From: Gigaspora margarita
Taxonomy: Eukaryota; Glomeromycota; Glomeromycetes; Diversisporales; Gigasporaceae
NCBI GenBank assembly: GCA_009809945.1
Contig: WTPW01001245.1
Coordinates: 93,628 to 157,627, forward strand
DNA length: 64,000 bases
Direction: 5' to 3'
Below, in pieces: positions 13,120 through 24,440 of the stretch. A program made the position numbers and the translations under genes. How positions within the stretch are numbered: the stretch's first letter is position 1; each line of letters begins with the position of its first letter. The notes beneath the pieces were generated by a model that ran no database searches, was not told where the DNA came from, and was given only the letters and a program-made list of their open reading frames with translations.

Positions 13120-13640
13120 TTTCTGATAATAATGCAGTCAATCTCAATGTTTAAGAGCTTTTTTGACTTCTATAGTCTTGTAAAATTCAAACGAGGCCTC
13201 AAATATTGATATGGGCTAGCTGATCTCAAAATATTGTAGCTGAAAATTTAAGAAAAACTTAAATAATTATTTGATTCTAATAAAATTTAAACAAAAATAT
13301 TTTGATAATGAAATGATCAATTTTAATGTTTAAAGATTTTTTTGAATTCTATATGCATATAGAATTCAAAAGAGTCCTTAAACTTTAAAATTGATTATGT
13401 TGGTATCAAAATATACAAATTTTAAGTTTTTTAAAAAATTTTAGTCAATCATATCCCTAATATCAATAATTTCTAAATTTTAAATGAAAATATCTTGGCA
13501 TCAACATGTTGATTTTAATGTTTGATGTTTCTTTTTAATTCTATGTATATATAGCATTAAAAAGAGCTTTCAAGCATTTAAATTGACTATGCCGATCTTA
13601 AAATATTTTTATTTTAAAATTTAGGCATAATTATCATATG
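13120..13640. repeat. Tandem repeat, about 185-bp unit, three copies
   Basis: Each unit contains TTTTAATGTTTAA..TTTTT, a small hairpin (GAATTCTATATGCATATAGA at 13,344 is the clearest), AAAGAG..CTT and ATCTCAAAATAT-like blocks. Copies begin near 13,130, 13,315 and 13,500. From 13,640 to 14,700 there is only low-complexity sequence, including a CTGAAAC-rich stretch at 13,850-14,010. Confidence 0.6.
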
Positions 13641-14709
13641 TAAAAATGTATAAACTTTATAATTATATGTTATACCAATGTAGAGGTTTTATCAGTTACA
13701 AAAACATATGGATAATTAACATCTGTGATTCTTTTTATGGACTAAAAATTTTAAACATTACAAATTAACTCTGAAAAGTTACCAGGATCAGATGCTTACA
13801 ACAAGTACTGTATCACCTATAATAAACATTCTGAAATTACTGTAACTTTCAAAATGCCTGAAACATCCAAAATAGGAAACCCCTCTGAAACTGGGTGAAA
13901 CTAAAACCTCTGAAACATCTGAAATGGGTTCAAAACTGGGCAAACCCTTTAGATCTGGGTAGAACTGAGACTTCCATAAATTCTAAAACTGTATGAACCT
14001 TCTAAAACTTCAGAAATTAGCAAAAAAAGTATCCTATAAACTTGCAAACCTTTCTTGAATGAATAAATGAATAAATAAATAAATTACCTACAAATTCACC
14101 AACCTTTTATAAATTATGAATAAAAAAAACTGGAATCTGAAACATTCAAACCCTAGTAAATAAAACCTGATTCAAATGTAATTTTACGCTTTTTACACAT
14201 GCTATTTCATGTATAAAGCTTCTCATAATTTTATTGTCAATTGATTTCTGAACCCAGTTTTGAAAGTTTCACTTTAGTTTGAAAAACTGTTAAAGGCTGC
14301 TTTTTTTTATTCTTTATATTTCTGAAATTCATTAACAAATATTTTGCCTATAACTGATATGAAATTTAGTGGTTATTTGTTTTATAAATTTCAGAAGTTT
14401 CATCTATTTCAGAGGCTTCAGAAGTTTTACCTAGCAGAAACACTAATAACAATAAAGTTAAGCTTGTAAAATTAGCAACAATATTATTATTAGATTGATA
14501 GTATGCAGCATAATTATATAGTATGTAGGAATATAAATAAGAAATGTAAAGTAATAGAGAAGGAAACTTTTGAACTATATTAAAAGCTTTTAGAAATCAA
14601 GAACTTTCGAATTATTGTATTAAATTTTTTATTGTGCTAAATTTTTTTATTTCACTAAATTTTTTTATTGTACTAAGTTTTTTGGTAATATTAAATTATA
14701 CTGCTGGTG

Positions 14710-14886
14710 TTCAAAAAGACCCTGAATAATATTGGCTCTAATATAAAATTGTTACAAATTTTATTCAAAATCTGCACTTCTGATTGGTTGAACCTTATTT
14801 TGACCAATTAGAGTTGCAAAAAAGTGAATAATACAGCAATACAACCTCTACTTGCATTGTTCAGGGTTCTGTCAACACCAGCATGT
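14710..14886. mobile_element. Short TIR element, probable MITE
   Basis: The left arm TGCTGGTGTTCAAAAAGACC and the right arm (read inward) TGCTGGTGTTGACAGAACCC continue as CTGAATAAT and CTGAACAAT. No target duplication could be read. The interior is AT-rich with no coding frame. Confidence 0.5.
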
Positions 14887-15232
14887 GGTGTCATGTGAAA
14901 GTCAATATCAAAAAAATGAACAAAAAAGAACTAAACAAAAATAAATTTAATAGATATTAAGTTAGAGTTAATAGTTAGGGGTTAGAGTGAGGAATAATAT
15001 ATAGTAAAATTTCACAAGGAATTTTTTTTTTAAAAAAAAGGTAGTTTCATAGATAAAATTTTGAGTTAGAATGTATTTTTAATAAAAAACAAACCAACAA
15101 AATTTTATATTACACCAGATCTTTACATTACACCACATTTAAAAAATTTGATTGGTGAAAATCATTGTGGTGTTGAGCACTAAATTGTTTTATTGTACTA
15201 AATTTATTATTGTACTAAATTTTTTTATTGTA

Positions 15233-15571
15233 CAGTGGACAGCAAAAACCATCCACTTTTATATATATAATGTAAAAATGCATAAGCTCAAAACAAATAA
15301 CTTTAAAAAATACCTTTCTTATGGATTTGTTGCTTTTAGTCTAAGTTACAATTTTGTTAAAATAGATTTTATTTTTATTATAAATTAAAAAGTTATTAGA
15401 GCTTAAAATTTATGTAATCAAAAATTTGGCTTTTAATATATAAAAAATGTTAATATAAGATTTTTAACCAATCAGAATATGTTACACTATTAGCCAATAA
15501 TATTTGATTATAAATTTCAAAATTTGGCACTTTTTTATAAAATGATGGTTGCATTTATGGAGGTCTGACTG
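15233..15571. mobile_element. Pogo/Tc1-like MITE, TA target (339 bp)
   Basis: The ends are CAGTGGACAGCAAAAACCAT and, inverted, CAGTCAGACCTCCATAAATG. TA flanks both ends (15,231-15,232 and 15,572-15,573). A short open frame on the plus strand spans the left part but is Phe/Tyr/Lys-rich, and I treat it as non-coding. The preceding 15,180-15,230 is a small (TTTTATTGTACTAAA)n repeat, also seen at 14,630-14,690. Confidence 0.65.
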
Positions 15572-16030
15572 TATATAACTTCAAACTTTACTAATTAATT
15601 CTAACTTAATTCACTAAGTTTTTTTATAGGTAGATTGCATTGTACTCTGCTATATAAAAGTTAAATTATTTAATTTAAATTAATAAACTGCTAGTACTGT
15701 ACTAAATTTTTTATTGTAATGAATTTAGTATTTTGTATTTTATACTAAATTTAGTATAACTTAAGGATTTATTAATTTTATTTTATATTACAACAATTAA
15801 TAATTTATTAAATATATATTTTTAAACTTATAAATCAATTTATTTATTAATATAAATATAGATTAACATAAATATAGATTAATATAAATAAACCCTTAAA
15901 TAAAGTTAATTAGATATAAATAAATTAATATAATATTGTGTTTAAAAATTTAACAAACTCAATAGGTTTACATGCTAAAATTATTAAAAACCAATCTCAT
16001 TAAATGCAAATAAAGCAAAATATAAAATTT

Positions 16031-17292
16031 TCAATTGATATTATTAATTTCAATTGATATTTTTTTAGTATTAATTATTTTGCTAGTATACATAAAATCT
16101 GGATGTTTTGGCAAATTAAGTGGCAATGTTATGACTAGTTTATCTGCTTCTAAGAATTGCTTTTTAATTTCATTTGAATTATTTGAACTTTCCATACTTT
16201 CATTCCATTTTTGAAATTTATCCCAAATTATATGAACATCAGGTCGTTTTTGAGGATCTAAATTCATGCATTGATTGGCTAATTCAATATAACAATCTGG
16301 TGTCCCAGGAATAAATCCTGGTTTTAATCCTTTGCAAATCTTCACTGCAAGTTTAGCATCAAACTCATAGCCATCAAAAGCTCTTTGTCCTGTTGACATT
16401 TCTGACATAATAACTCCAAAACTATAAATATCTGCAGCGTTTGTAAACTTTTTACCCAATAATACCTCCGGAGCAACGTAAGGCATAACTCCATAAATAC
16501 CACTCTCTAAATCATTTTCATCTTTTTTTTTTGACAATCCTAGATCTGAGATGTATGATTTCAAATTGGTACTAATGCCTTGGTCTTGCAAAATATTACC
16601 ACCATGAAGATTAGCGTGAATATACCCTGTTAAATGAATATTCCCTAAATCATTTACAATGTCTCCAAGCAATTTTAATTTAGTTTTCCAAGTAAGATCT
16701 TGAAATTTGGTCTTTAAGAACTTATAAAGATTTCCATTATCGGCATATTGAAATACTACCAAGTAATTATTTTCAATATCTTGAGTTAATCCATATATCT
16801 TAAGCTGACTACCGGACATATTACATTTCATATAATTGTCAACCTTTATAATTAATTAAACGAATTAGTTTTTATTTTAATTTAAATTATTAAAATAATT
16901 TAACTTACTTCTGTTAAAGGACATGAAAAGGTTTTGAGTGCAACGATGCTGGATGGGTCACGTGCTCTTACATAATTAAAATCATTGCCGTCAACTTTCC
17001 GAATACCGTCCAACCAGGTTGCTTTGTATACAGAACCAAATCCTCCTTTACCAATTTCTTTGACATCTGATAATCTATCAAATGGAATCCATTCAATTAC
17101 ACCTTCATAACTCCAGGTTCTCAATTGAAACGTTTTCAAGAAATTATCAATTTCCTTATTTCTAATTGTCCACCTTGTTGCCATGTCAGGGTCGCATGAT
17201 ATACACCATGCTTTATTCGTGTTATCTTCATTACAATGTGAACATTTTCCATATCTAGATTCTCTATAAACATACCATGTTTTATTTCCCAT
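16031..17292 (-). CDS. TKL-like protein kinase, two exons, probable pseudokinase
   Basis: Exon 1 runs 17,292-16,909 from ATG at 17,292 (MGNKTWYVYRESRYGKC). The intron is 16,908-16,844 (GTAAGT...AAAG, 65 nt, phase 0). Exon 2 runs 16,843-16,031. Exon 1 has a CxxC...CxxC zinc-knuckle-like motif (CSHCNEDNTNKAWCISC), as in the large kinase family of Rhizophagus. A glycine loop IGKGGFGSVYKA and a putative ATP lysine in VALKTF follow. Exon 2 has a DLG motif (SDLGLS), APE (YVAPEVLLG), and the D..SFGV region (ADIYSFGVIMSEM). The catalytic loop reads IHANLHGGNIL, so HRD is replaced by HAN and the catalytic Asp is Asn. The helix-C region across the splice junction is short, with no clear glutamate. The role is presumably signalling, perhaps as a pseudokinase or scaffold. 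Frames and splice sites are intact. Confidence 0.85.
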
Positions 17293-18940
17293 CTGCACTT
17301 TAAACTTTAGATCAAATGTAAATGAAATTTATATTTACCGACTAAATCGTAATGGTAAATAAGTATTTATGTTATTGTTTTGTGAACTGTTTTTATGTAG
17401 CGAAATTATTAAAAGTTCTTTATACTCACAAACTAAATTAACGCGAATGCAATATTTTGTACGTAAAGGTAAATAAGTATTTATGATGTTTGTGAACTTG
17501 ATTTTATGTAGTAAAATTATTAAATGTTCTTTATACTCACACACTAATTTAACGCGAATGAAATATTTTTACATAAAGGTAAATAAGTATTTATATTGTT
17601 TGTGAACTTGGTTTTATGTAGCAAAATTATTAAATGTTCTTTATACTCACCCACTAAATTAACGCGACGAAATAATTTGTACGTGATGGTAAATAAATAT
17701 TTATGTTCTTGATTTGTAAACATGTTTTTGTGCAAAAGATTGTTAATTGTTCTTTTTACTCACACACTAAATCAACGCGAACGAAATTATTTTATACGTA
17801 ATTGTAAATGGGTATTTATGTTACTGTTTTGTGAACTTGTTTTGCTGTTTTATGTGTAAATTTATCAAATGTTCTCTTTACTCACCCACTAAATTAATGT
17901 GAATGAAATTATTTGTACATAATGATAAATAAGCATTTTGTGAACTTGATTTGCTATTTTTATATAGTAAAATTATTAAATGGCCTTTATACTCACGATC
18001 TGAGTAAAATTATAAAATGTAAATGGATGATTTATATGTAATGGTAAGTAAGTATTACGTTCTTGTTTTGTGAACTTGGTTTTTGTAGTAAAATTATTAA
18101 ATGTTTTTTATACTCACATACTAAATTTAATACGAATGAAATGATTTGTGGTAATGGTAAATAAGTATTTATGTTCTTGTTTTGTGAACTTGTTTTGGTG
18201 TTTTTATGTAGTAAAATTATTAAATGCTATTTATACTCACATACTAAATTAATGCGAATGAAATGGTTTGTTCGTAATGATAAATAATTATTTATGTTCT
18301 TATTTTATGAACTTGTTTTGCTGTTTTTAGTAAAATTATTAAATGTTCTTTATACTTACGCGCTGAATGAAATGATTTGTACGTAATGGTAAATAAGTAT
18401 TTATGTGGTAAAATTATTAAGTGTTCTTTATACTCACGGACTAAATTAATGCGAATGGAATGATTTGTTATATAAGTATTTATTTTTGTTTTATTAACTT
18501 GTTTTGCTATTTTTATGTAGTAACTTTATTAAATGTTCTTTATATTCTTTATACTCACGTGCTGAATGAAATGATTTGTCCGTAATGTTAAATAAGTATT
18601 TATCAATTATGTAGTAAAATTATTAAATGTTCTTTATCTATTATACTCACATACTAAATTAATGGGAATGAAATGATTTGACATAATGGTAAATAAGTAT
18701 TTATTCTTGTTGTGTGAACTTGTTTTGTTGTTTTTATGTAGTAAATAATTAAATATTCTTTATACTCACGAGCTGAATGAAATGATTTGTACGTAATGGT
18801 AATTAAGTATTTATACTCTTGTTTGTGAACTTGGTTTACTGTTTTTATGTAGTAAAATTAAATGTTCTTTATACTCACGAACTGAATGAAATGATTCGTA
18901 CGTAATAATAAATAAGTATTTATGTTCTGGTTTTGTGAAT

Positions 18941-19253
18941 TAGGGTTAGATCGGTCCGTCCCAGTCTTTAAAAAGACCGGCCAAATAGTACCTATGGTCC
19001 TATTCGGTTGGCCCATGGTCTCAAAAATAAGCTATTGTACATGGGTAGATTATCAATTTTGGCTATTGTTATCGAAATAAAATTCATGTAATAATGATTT
19101 TTTAATTTTTAAGTTTATTTTAATAGCTTATAAGTTTATTTAATAGTTTATTTTAACCGGTCAGAACTGGTTAAAAGACCGAAAACCGAAGACCATGTAA
19201 CCGATCAAAAAGATTGGTCCTTAACCAGTCTTTCAAGGATCAATCAAACCCTA
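18941..19253. mobile_element. hAT-like MITE inside the micro-exon array (313 bp)
   Basis: The left end TAGGGTTAGATCGGTCCGTC and the right end read inward, TAGGGTTTGATTGATCCTTG, form the TIR. Subterminal AAAGACCGG and CCGGTCAGAACTGG motifs repeat in both orientations. The flanks ttgtgaat and tttgaact both derive from the array sequence TTTGTGAACTTG, so the insertion split one unit and left a decayed target duplication. No coding frame. Confidence 0.65.
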
Positions 19254-19978
19254 TTTGAACTTGTTTTGCTGATTTTATGCAGCAAAATTATTAAATTTCT
19301 TTATACTTACAAACTAAATTAATACGAATGAAATTATTTGTACATAATAGTAAATAAGCATTTGAATTTTTGTTTTGTAACCATTTTTTGTTGTTTTTAT
19401 GTAGTAAAATTATAAATGTTCTTTATACTCACTCGCTGAATGAAATAATTAATGCGTATGAAATGATTTGTACGTAATGATAAATAAGTATTTATGTTCT
19501 TGTTTTGTGAACTTATTTTGATGTTTTTATGTAGTAAAATTATTAAATTTTCTTTATCTGTTATACTCACATACTATATTAATGCGAATAAAATGAATTG
19601 TACATAATGGTGAATAAGTATTTCTTCTTGTTTTGCGAATTTGTTTTGTTGTTTTTATGTAGTAAAATTACTGATAGTTTTTATACTCACGAGCTGAATG
19701 AAATAATATGTATGTTCTGTTTGTGAACTTTTTTGCCGTTTTTATGTAGTAAACTATTAAATGTTCTTTATACTCACATGCTAAATTAATGCGGATGAAA
19801 TAATTTGTAAATAAGTATTTATGTTCTTGTTTTGCGAATTTTTTGCTGTTTTTACGCAATAAAATTATTAAATGTTCTTTATACTTACAGACTAAATTAA
19901 TGCGAATGAAGGATTTGTAAATAAGTATTTGTGGTTTCGTTTTGTGAACTTGTTTTTATTTCGTAAAATTATTAAATG

Positions 19979-20187
19979 TGACGGATCATAATGAAATCAG
20001 ATTTAAATGAAATATGATATATAAAAAATTGACAAGTCACAGAAAAATAACTTTTTTGTGCGTATCTTTTAGGCTATGGGTTAAGGTTAGAGGTTAGTTT
20101 TAGAATAGAATATATATTAAACAATCATATGTGGGTTTTAGAGGGTTAAATAGAAACCGAGATTTCATTTTAATTATGATCCGCGAC
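19979..20187. mobile_element. MITE inside the micro-exon array, 8-bp target duplication (209 bp)
   Basis: The ends are TGACGGATCATAATGAAATC and, inverted, GTCGCGGATCATAATTAAAA. The flanks are attaaatg (19,971-19,978) and attcaatg (20,188-20,195), 7 of 8 identical. Both are the array sequence ATTAAATGTTCTTTATACTC. The interior contains a GGGTTAAGGTTAGAGGTTAG stretch. The superfamily (hAT or other) is not certain. Confidence 0.65.
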
Positions 20188-20694
20188 ATTCAATGCTCTT
20201 TATACTCACTCGCTGAATGAAATGATTAATGCAATGAAAGATTTGTAAGTAATGGAGATAAATATTTATGTTGAACTTTGTTTTGCTGCTTTTATGCAGT
20301 AAAATTATTAAATGTTCTTTACACTCACCCACTAAATTAATGCAAATAGAATGATTGTTATGTTCTTGTTTTGTAAACTTATTGTGCTGTTTTTATGCAA
20401 TAAAATTATTAAATATTCTTCTACTCACCGACTAAATTAATGCGAATGAAATGATTTGTATGTAATGGTAAATAAGTATTCATGTTCATGTTTTGTAGCA
20501 GTAATATTTTTTGTACTTACGGGCTAAAAAATAACATAAACAATGAATATTTATGAACTTAAATTTCGGATAAATAGGTTAGCTTAGATTAATAAATGCT
20601 CTTTGTGCTTACTCCCTAATAATTAAAGTGTGTAAGAAATCCTGCTTTGAATAAACTACAAACATTATAATAAAAAAATAAAAAATTAACTCAC

Positions 20695-21083
20695 TTTTCG
20701 ATCCATTCAATAAATTTATTATCATTTTTTTCCACGCCAATTCCATAACAGTAACAGAGGGCAGTTTTCCAAATTCCCAAAGAATTACCTGCCTCAGCAG
20801 ACTTCAGATAATATGTAAACGCTTTTTTCTTATCGTTTTCGACTCCAATGCCTAAATTGTAACAATAACCAACTTGATACATTCCGTTAGAATAATTCAC
20901 GTCTGCCGATTTTTGATAATATGTGAATGCCTTGTTTTCATCCTTTTCAATTCCAATTCCATATTCGTAACAATATCCAATCCAATAAAACCCGCTTGGA
21001 TCGTTCATATCTGCCAATTTTTGACAATTAATAAAATTAAGATTAAAAGTATCGGTAAATTTAACACTTTCTTCGTTTTCCAT
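20695..21083 (-). CDS. Sel1-repeat protein exon
   Basis: The ATG at 21,083 opens a frame of 129 full codons up to a consensus donor (GAAAA|GTGAGT) at 20,695/20,694. If unspliced, the frame stops two codons later at 20,691. The protein contains three Sel1-like (SLR) helical repeats. Each has the diagnostic block: FYWIGYCYEYGIGIEKDENK then AFTYYQKSADVN; MYQVGYCYNLGIGVENDKKK then AFTYYLKSAEAG; and a partial third, ALCYCYGIGVEKNDNK. SLR proteins are protein-binding scaffolds and are abundant in Glomeromycotina, often linked to kinases. The exon ends in phase 2. All 26 downstream candidate micro-exons are 3 nt, and the visible kinase acceptors need phase 0 or 1, so direct fusion with the kinase is not supported. 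The repeats are short and the protein may be truncated or continue into the array. Confidence 0.8.
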
Positions 21084-21138
21084 TTTAAAAAAAAAAACGG
21101 TGGAGGGAGGTTAAGAACAAAAAAACCAAATAAATAAA

Positions 21139-21188
21139 AAATAAAAAACAGATGGATATCACAATTTACTGATATCTGTTTTTTATTT
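21139..21188. other. Perfect hairpin upstream of the Sel1 exon
   Basis: The arms ATAAAAAACAGATGGATATC and GATATCTGTTTTTTAT face each other across CACAATTTACT. The hairpin lies about 55-105 bp before the Sel1 ATG, after an A-tract. It may be a small inverted-repeat element or a transcript hairpin. From here to 22,100 I see no gene. Confidence 0.5.
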
Positions 21189-22139
21189 ATTCGTTTGGGA
21201 AGCGCCATTTATTACGTAATTTCTTTATTAGAAAGTTATACCCGAGTTTTATTATTTGCACGGGTAATACTTACCAAAAAAGGAAGTCCAATTTGTTAAA
21301 TGAAGTGCGTGAGATAAAATTTAGGGTTAGAGCTTTAATTAGAGGCTATGGAATTAGATTGACGCTTACTATATGCAAAATTTCATTCCTATCATTTTTA
21401 ATTAGTGCACCAAGAACGATTTAAACATTAGTTTTTGAGTATTTTCGCTTCTTTGTCCTTTACACGTGTTCGGGTTCTTTGCCGGACTGATGGAATAATC
21501 AAAATTTGCACTTTCCAATTGGCCATTTCCTCTTCAGGAATTTGTATTACCTACGCAAATAAGTGGGTGCGGTTATACATAATAATTTTTATATTCGTAT
21601 AATAAATAGACTGTTATCCCCCTTGAAATTACATAATAAACGGTGCTTCCCTTATGCAATACCGTATATCCTAAATTATTACAAAGTATTCAGCATACAA
21701 ACAATAGTGCATAATTTGGCCAAATTAACTTTTTGTAAGTAGCTATAAATAATAAATAAATATGCATATTATATAAGTATAGTACGAACGTACGATATAG
21801 TACAGTACCTGATTTTAGGCAGCGCTAGGGTTGGAGGCAGGGCATGCCCTTTGGACAAGATGCATGCCTTTATAATGTGATCATATCAAGAATTTTAAAA
21901 AGCATGTGATTGGCATATGCGAATGCGATTGCTACAATGTCCATATTTCTCTCACAAGAAATTGTTCACCCCTGTAATTTTAACCAATGTCAGGTGTAAC
22001 GTAAAAATCGAAGCAACCCCATTTTTTTACAAACCAACAAGAATGGCTCTAAATTTTTACTAAGAAAACTTCTGCGCCCTAATTAATTAAAAATGCTCCT
22101 CGTGAAGTTTTACTGATAGCCGCGGATTTTTCTAACCAT

Positions 22140-22799
22140 AGCCCTGCCCTATAAGAAAATTGGACCGATCGGCACGGGTTGGAGTCGGATAGGCATGGGT
22201 CTTTGTGGCACGGGTCAAGATCCAGATTTGTACGGGTATTGTCTGAATTGGCACGGATTCCGTGGACCGTGTGGGGCGTATGCCCGTGCCAATTGGACCG
22301 TAAGTGGCTCGGGTTTTGCAGCAGTTGACTAGTCGAATCGGCACGGGATTTGGCACGGGTAAAGAACGTAAATTCACGTGCCACTGCGATAACGATGTGG
22401 ATTAACTATACTATTAAAACATAAATTTACATAAGTAATCAATATAAGATGAAAAAGCTAACTGCATATGAAGTAAAATTTTGTAAAGAATTTTTTTTGT
22501 TAAGACACACAGGGAAGCTTCATCAGCGAAATCATGAGATATTGCTCTTTTATTAAAAAAGATCATTCACTGATCTTTCGCTCTCCACGAAAGAGCCAAC
22601 ATGTATCACGGGCCAACACGTGTGTAACGTACACATCGTGCCATCTGAATGCGCCATTTCATATAACGTGTTATTATGTGCCACCCTTTGCCGTAATGTC
22701 CGTGCAAAACGTTCCTATGCGTAACACATGATCCGTGCCATTTCGAGCATTCCCGACGCTAACCCGTACCACCACCCGTACCACTTTTCTTGCAGAGCT
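22140..22799 (-). mobile_element. GGCACGGG-family DNA element, copy 1 (young)
   Basis: The termini pair as CCCTATAAGAAAATTGG at the left and, inverted, CTCTGCAAGAAAAGTGG at the right. The subterminal 200 bp repeats the motif GGCACGGG or its complement CCCGTGCC about ten times, a typical transposase-binding arrangement. Copies occur at 24,960-25,680 and, inverted relative to this one, at 57,984-58,645. This copy is rich in CpG and the others have TG or CA at the same places. Overlapping Arg-rich open frames at 22,080-22,384 follow from the motif repeats and are not genes. Confidence 0.65.
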
Positions 22800-23069
22800 A
22801 ATTATAACGTGGTTTTCTTAACTTTGATTTTACACGTAATTTTTTTTTTACTTAGAAAATAAAACACGTTTGTTTTGACTAGCATATTACATCTGATTCT
22901 AAATTTTGATTGGTCAAAATTACAGATGGTGAATATGATTGTTACGGACGTAAAAGTATCGTTTTTTGATAGATCTGCAGTTGCATCTAATTCTAAACCG
23001 CATTTTTTATCATGCATCCATAGAATTTGTTTTTTTTTTTTTTTAAAAACTTTGGGTAAAGATAGTTTA

Positions 23070-24440
23070 GAACAATCTAACCAAATTCAATAATTTTTTA
23101 ATGTGATTCTACTGTTATGTAGAAGTAAAATAAAAAAAACATCGAATTTGGTTGTGATATCTTTGTTCAAATGTTTACAAAAATTGTGCCACAGCTAGTG
23201 ATGGGCAACGCGCGGGATTTTAATATAAGATTATCTGGCCTGCGTTAGCATATCATCTGGCCCGCATTAACAAAACATCTAGCCTGCGTTAGCATATCAT
23301 CTGGCCCGCATTAACAAAACATCTGGCCTGCTTTAACATAAGTGGGCCAATTCCTGATTAGTATTTGATGTACTAACATTAAAATATTATGCACACATTA
23401 ACTTTTTATTTATTTCTCGTTCCACAAATATACGTACGTACAGAGATAATGCGCAAACTGTACGTGGGAATAAGTTTTTTAAATTGTCATTATCTGTTAT
23501 TAATAAAGTGGGAATCTAGACTTTAAATTCTTGCATAAAATAATACACCAAGAATATTGTGTACCATATGGGCGAAAATCTCCAATTTCAGTGATTATTT
23601 CATATGAATGATAAGGCTAAATAAATTTGAGCCAATCATTTATGTGATTTAGATGATTATTGACTATTTGATCAGCAATTATAAGCTCGATTATGAATTT
23701 CTTATGAGTCGTTTATGGATTTTTGTATGTATATAATCTAGTTATAAATTTTATATGTATGTACAGTACTTGATGACTATATAAATTTTAATACATTTAT
23801 ACCTGATTATATACCTGATTACTTGTAAATTTTATACGCTTATGTTGATCGCTTTGTTACCATTATAATTTTTAAATATGGATTTATATAATAATATTTT
23901 AAAAAATTGATAAAATTAAGGCAAATCTGAATTGATTAATTTAATAATTATAAGATTTAAATGTTTTAAAAGTAGGTAAAGCCTATATAAGCATTTTTAT
24001 TTGTATCAATGCTGTAAGATTTATAAGAAATGATTATTATTTTAACGAGAAATTACATTTCTCGTGATGATATATACACATATATATTTATTTATTTATT
24101 TATTAATCGTTAAAAATCCAGAGACTCTACTCGATCCTGCGAATCCCGCGCGGATCCCGCGCGGGATTTTTTAAAAAAATTGGGATTTGCCCATCACTAG
24201 CCACAGCTGTTGATAAGTTTCAAATGCTTTATAACTTTGAATGAAACATCCTGGCAACCATCTAACCAAATTTGATAAATTTTTTTTATTTGAATTCTAT
24301 AGATTTGTAGAATCAAAATAAAAAAAATTATCAAGTTTTGATAGATGGTTGTAAAGATTCCTTTGTTCAAAGCTTTTTAAAAAAAATTGCTACAGTTATT
24401 ATTTTTGATGGTTATTTTGAACATTTGCAAAACCTTGAAT
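23070..24440. repeat. Hairpin-forming repeat units, interrupted by a hAT element
   Basis: The unit carries CTAACCAAATTYRATAAATT, an inner palindrome around GATTTGTAGAATC, the complementary AATTTGGTTRGATGGTTGT, then TTTGTTCAAA...GCTACAG. It is present at 23,070-23,187 and 24,208-24,440, with the hAT element 23,196-24,199 inside it. The same unit is repeated at 30,730-31,390. Confidence 0.6.
23196..24199. mobile_element. Non-autonomous hAT element with perfect 8-bp target duplication (1,004 bp)
   Basis: The terminus TAGTGATGGGCAA is perfect at both ends, and the sequence GCCACAGC flanks it exactly on both sides (23,188-23,195 and 24,200-24,207). TAGNGNTGGGCAA is a classic hAT terminus. Subterminal GCGCGGGATT motifs lie inside each end, and four copies of an ATCTGGCCYGC-type repeat occupy 23,231-23,330. 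No transposase frame is present, so the element must be mobilised in trans. The perfect target duplication indicates a fairly recent insertion. Confidence 0.85.

Larger units (their letters stand above)
17331..20620 (-). repeat. Tandem array of candidate 3-nt micro-exons flanked by splice sites
   Basis: About 115-bp units repeat across 3.3 kb. Read on the minus strand, each unit carries an acceptor-like tail (ATTAATTTAG or CATTTCATTCAG), exactly three bases, then a donor-like GTGAGTATAAAG (GTAAGT in a few, GTAAATATA in the last). I count 26. The triplets (plus-strand start positions 17339, 17430, 17541, 17651, 17764, 17886, 17997, 18118, 18241, 18360, 18438, 18559, 18651, 18770, 18879, 19311, 19433, 19571, 19691, 19778, 19889, 20210, 20329, 20429, 20521, 20613) are 16 different sequences: TAT four times, TGG three, five others twice, nine once. 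None is a stop codon. The remainder of the unit, with GTTCACAAAACAAGAACAT and ACTTATTTACCATTACGTAC, would be intron of about 75-120 nt. Whether any triplet is spliced into RNA is unknown. The conservation of both flanks around a hypervariable triplet is directly visible. Confidence 0.8.

Noticed and set aside
17335..19859. Small open frames with repeated CEYKEHLIILLHK-like segments
   Set aside because: They read through the array introns and donors. Conservation sits in the splice-like cores and not in these frames.
17331..20620. CRISPR-like array
   Set aside because: The repeats are about 115 bp with three variable bases. There are no 25-40-bp repeats with unique spacers, and the context is eukaryotic.
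16031..21083. A single confidently annotated Sel1-micro-exon-kinase gene
   Set aside because: The Sel1 donor phase (2) does not fit any kinase acceptor I can see once only 3-nt units are added, so the parts are listed separately.
22079..22384. Two overlapping Arg/Pro/Thr-rich open frames
   Set aside because: They are made of the repeated GGCACGGG transposon motif, and the same positions in copies 2 and 3 are full of stops.
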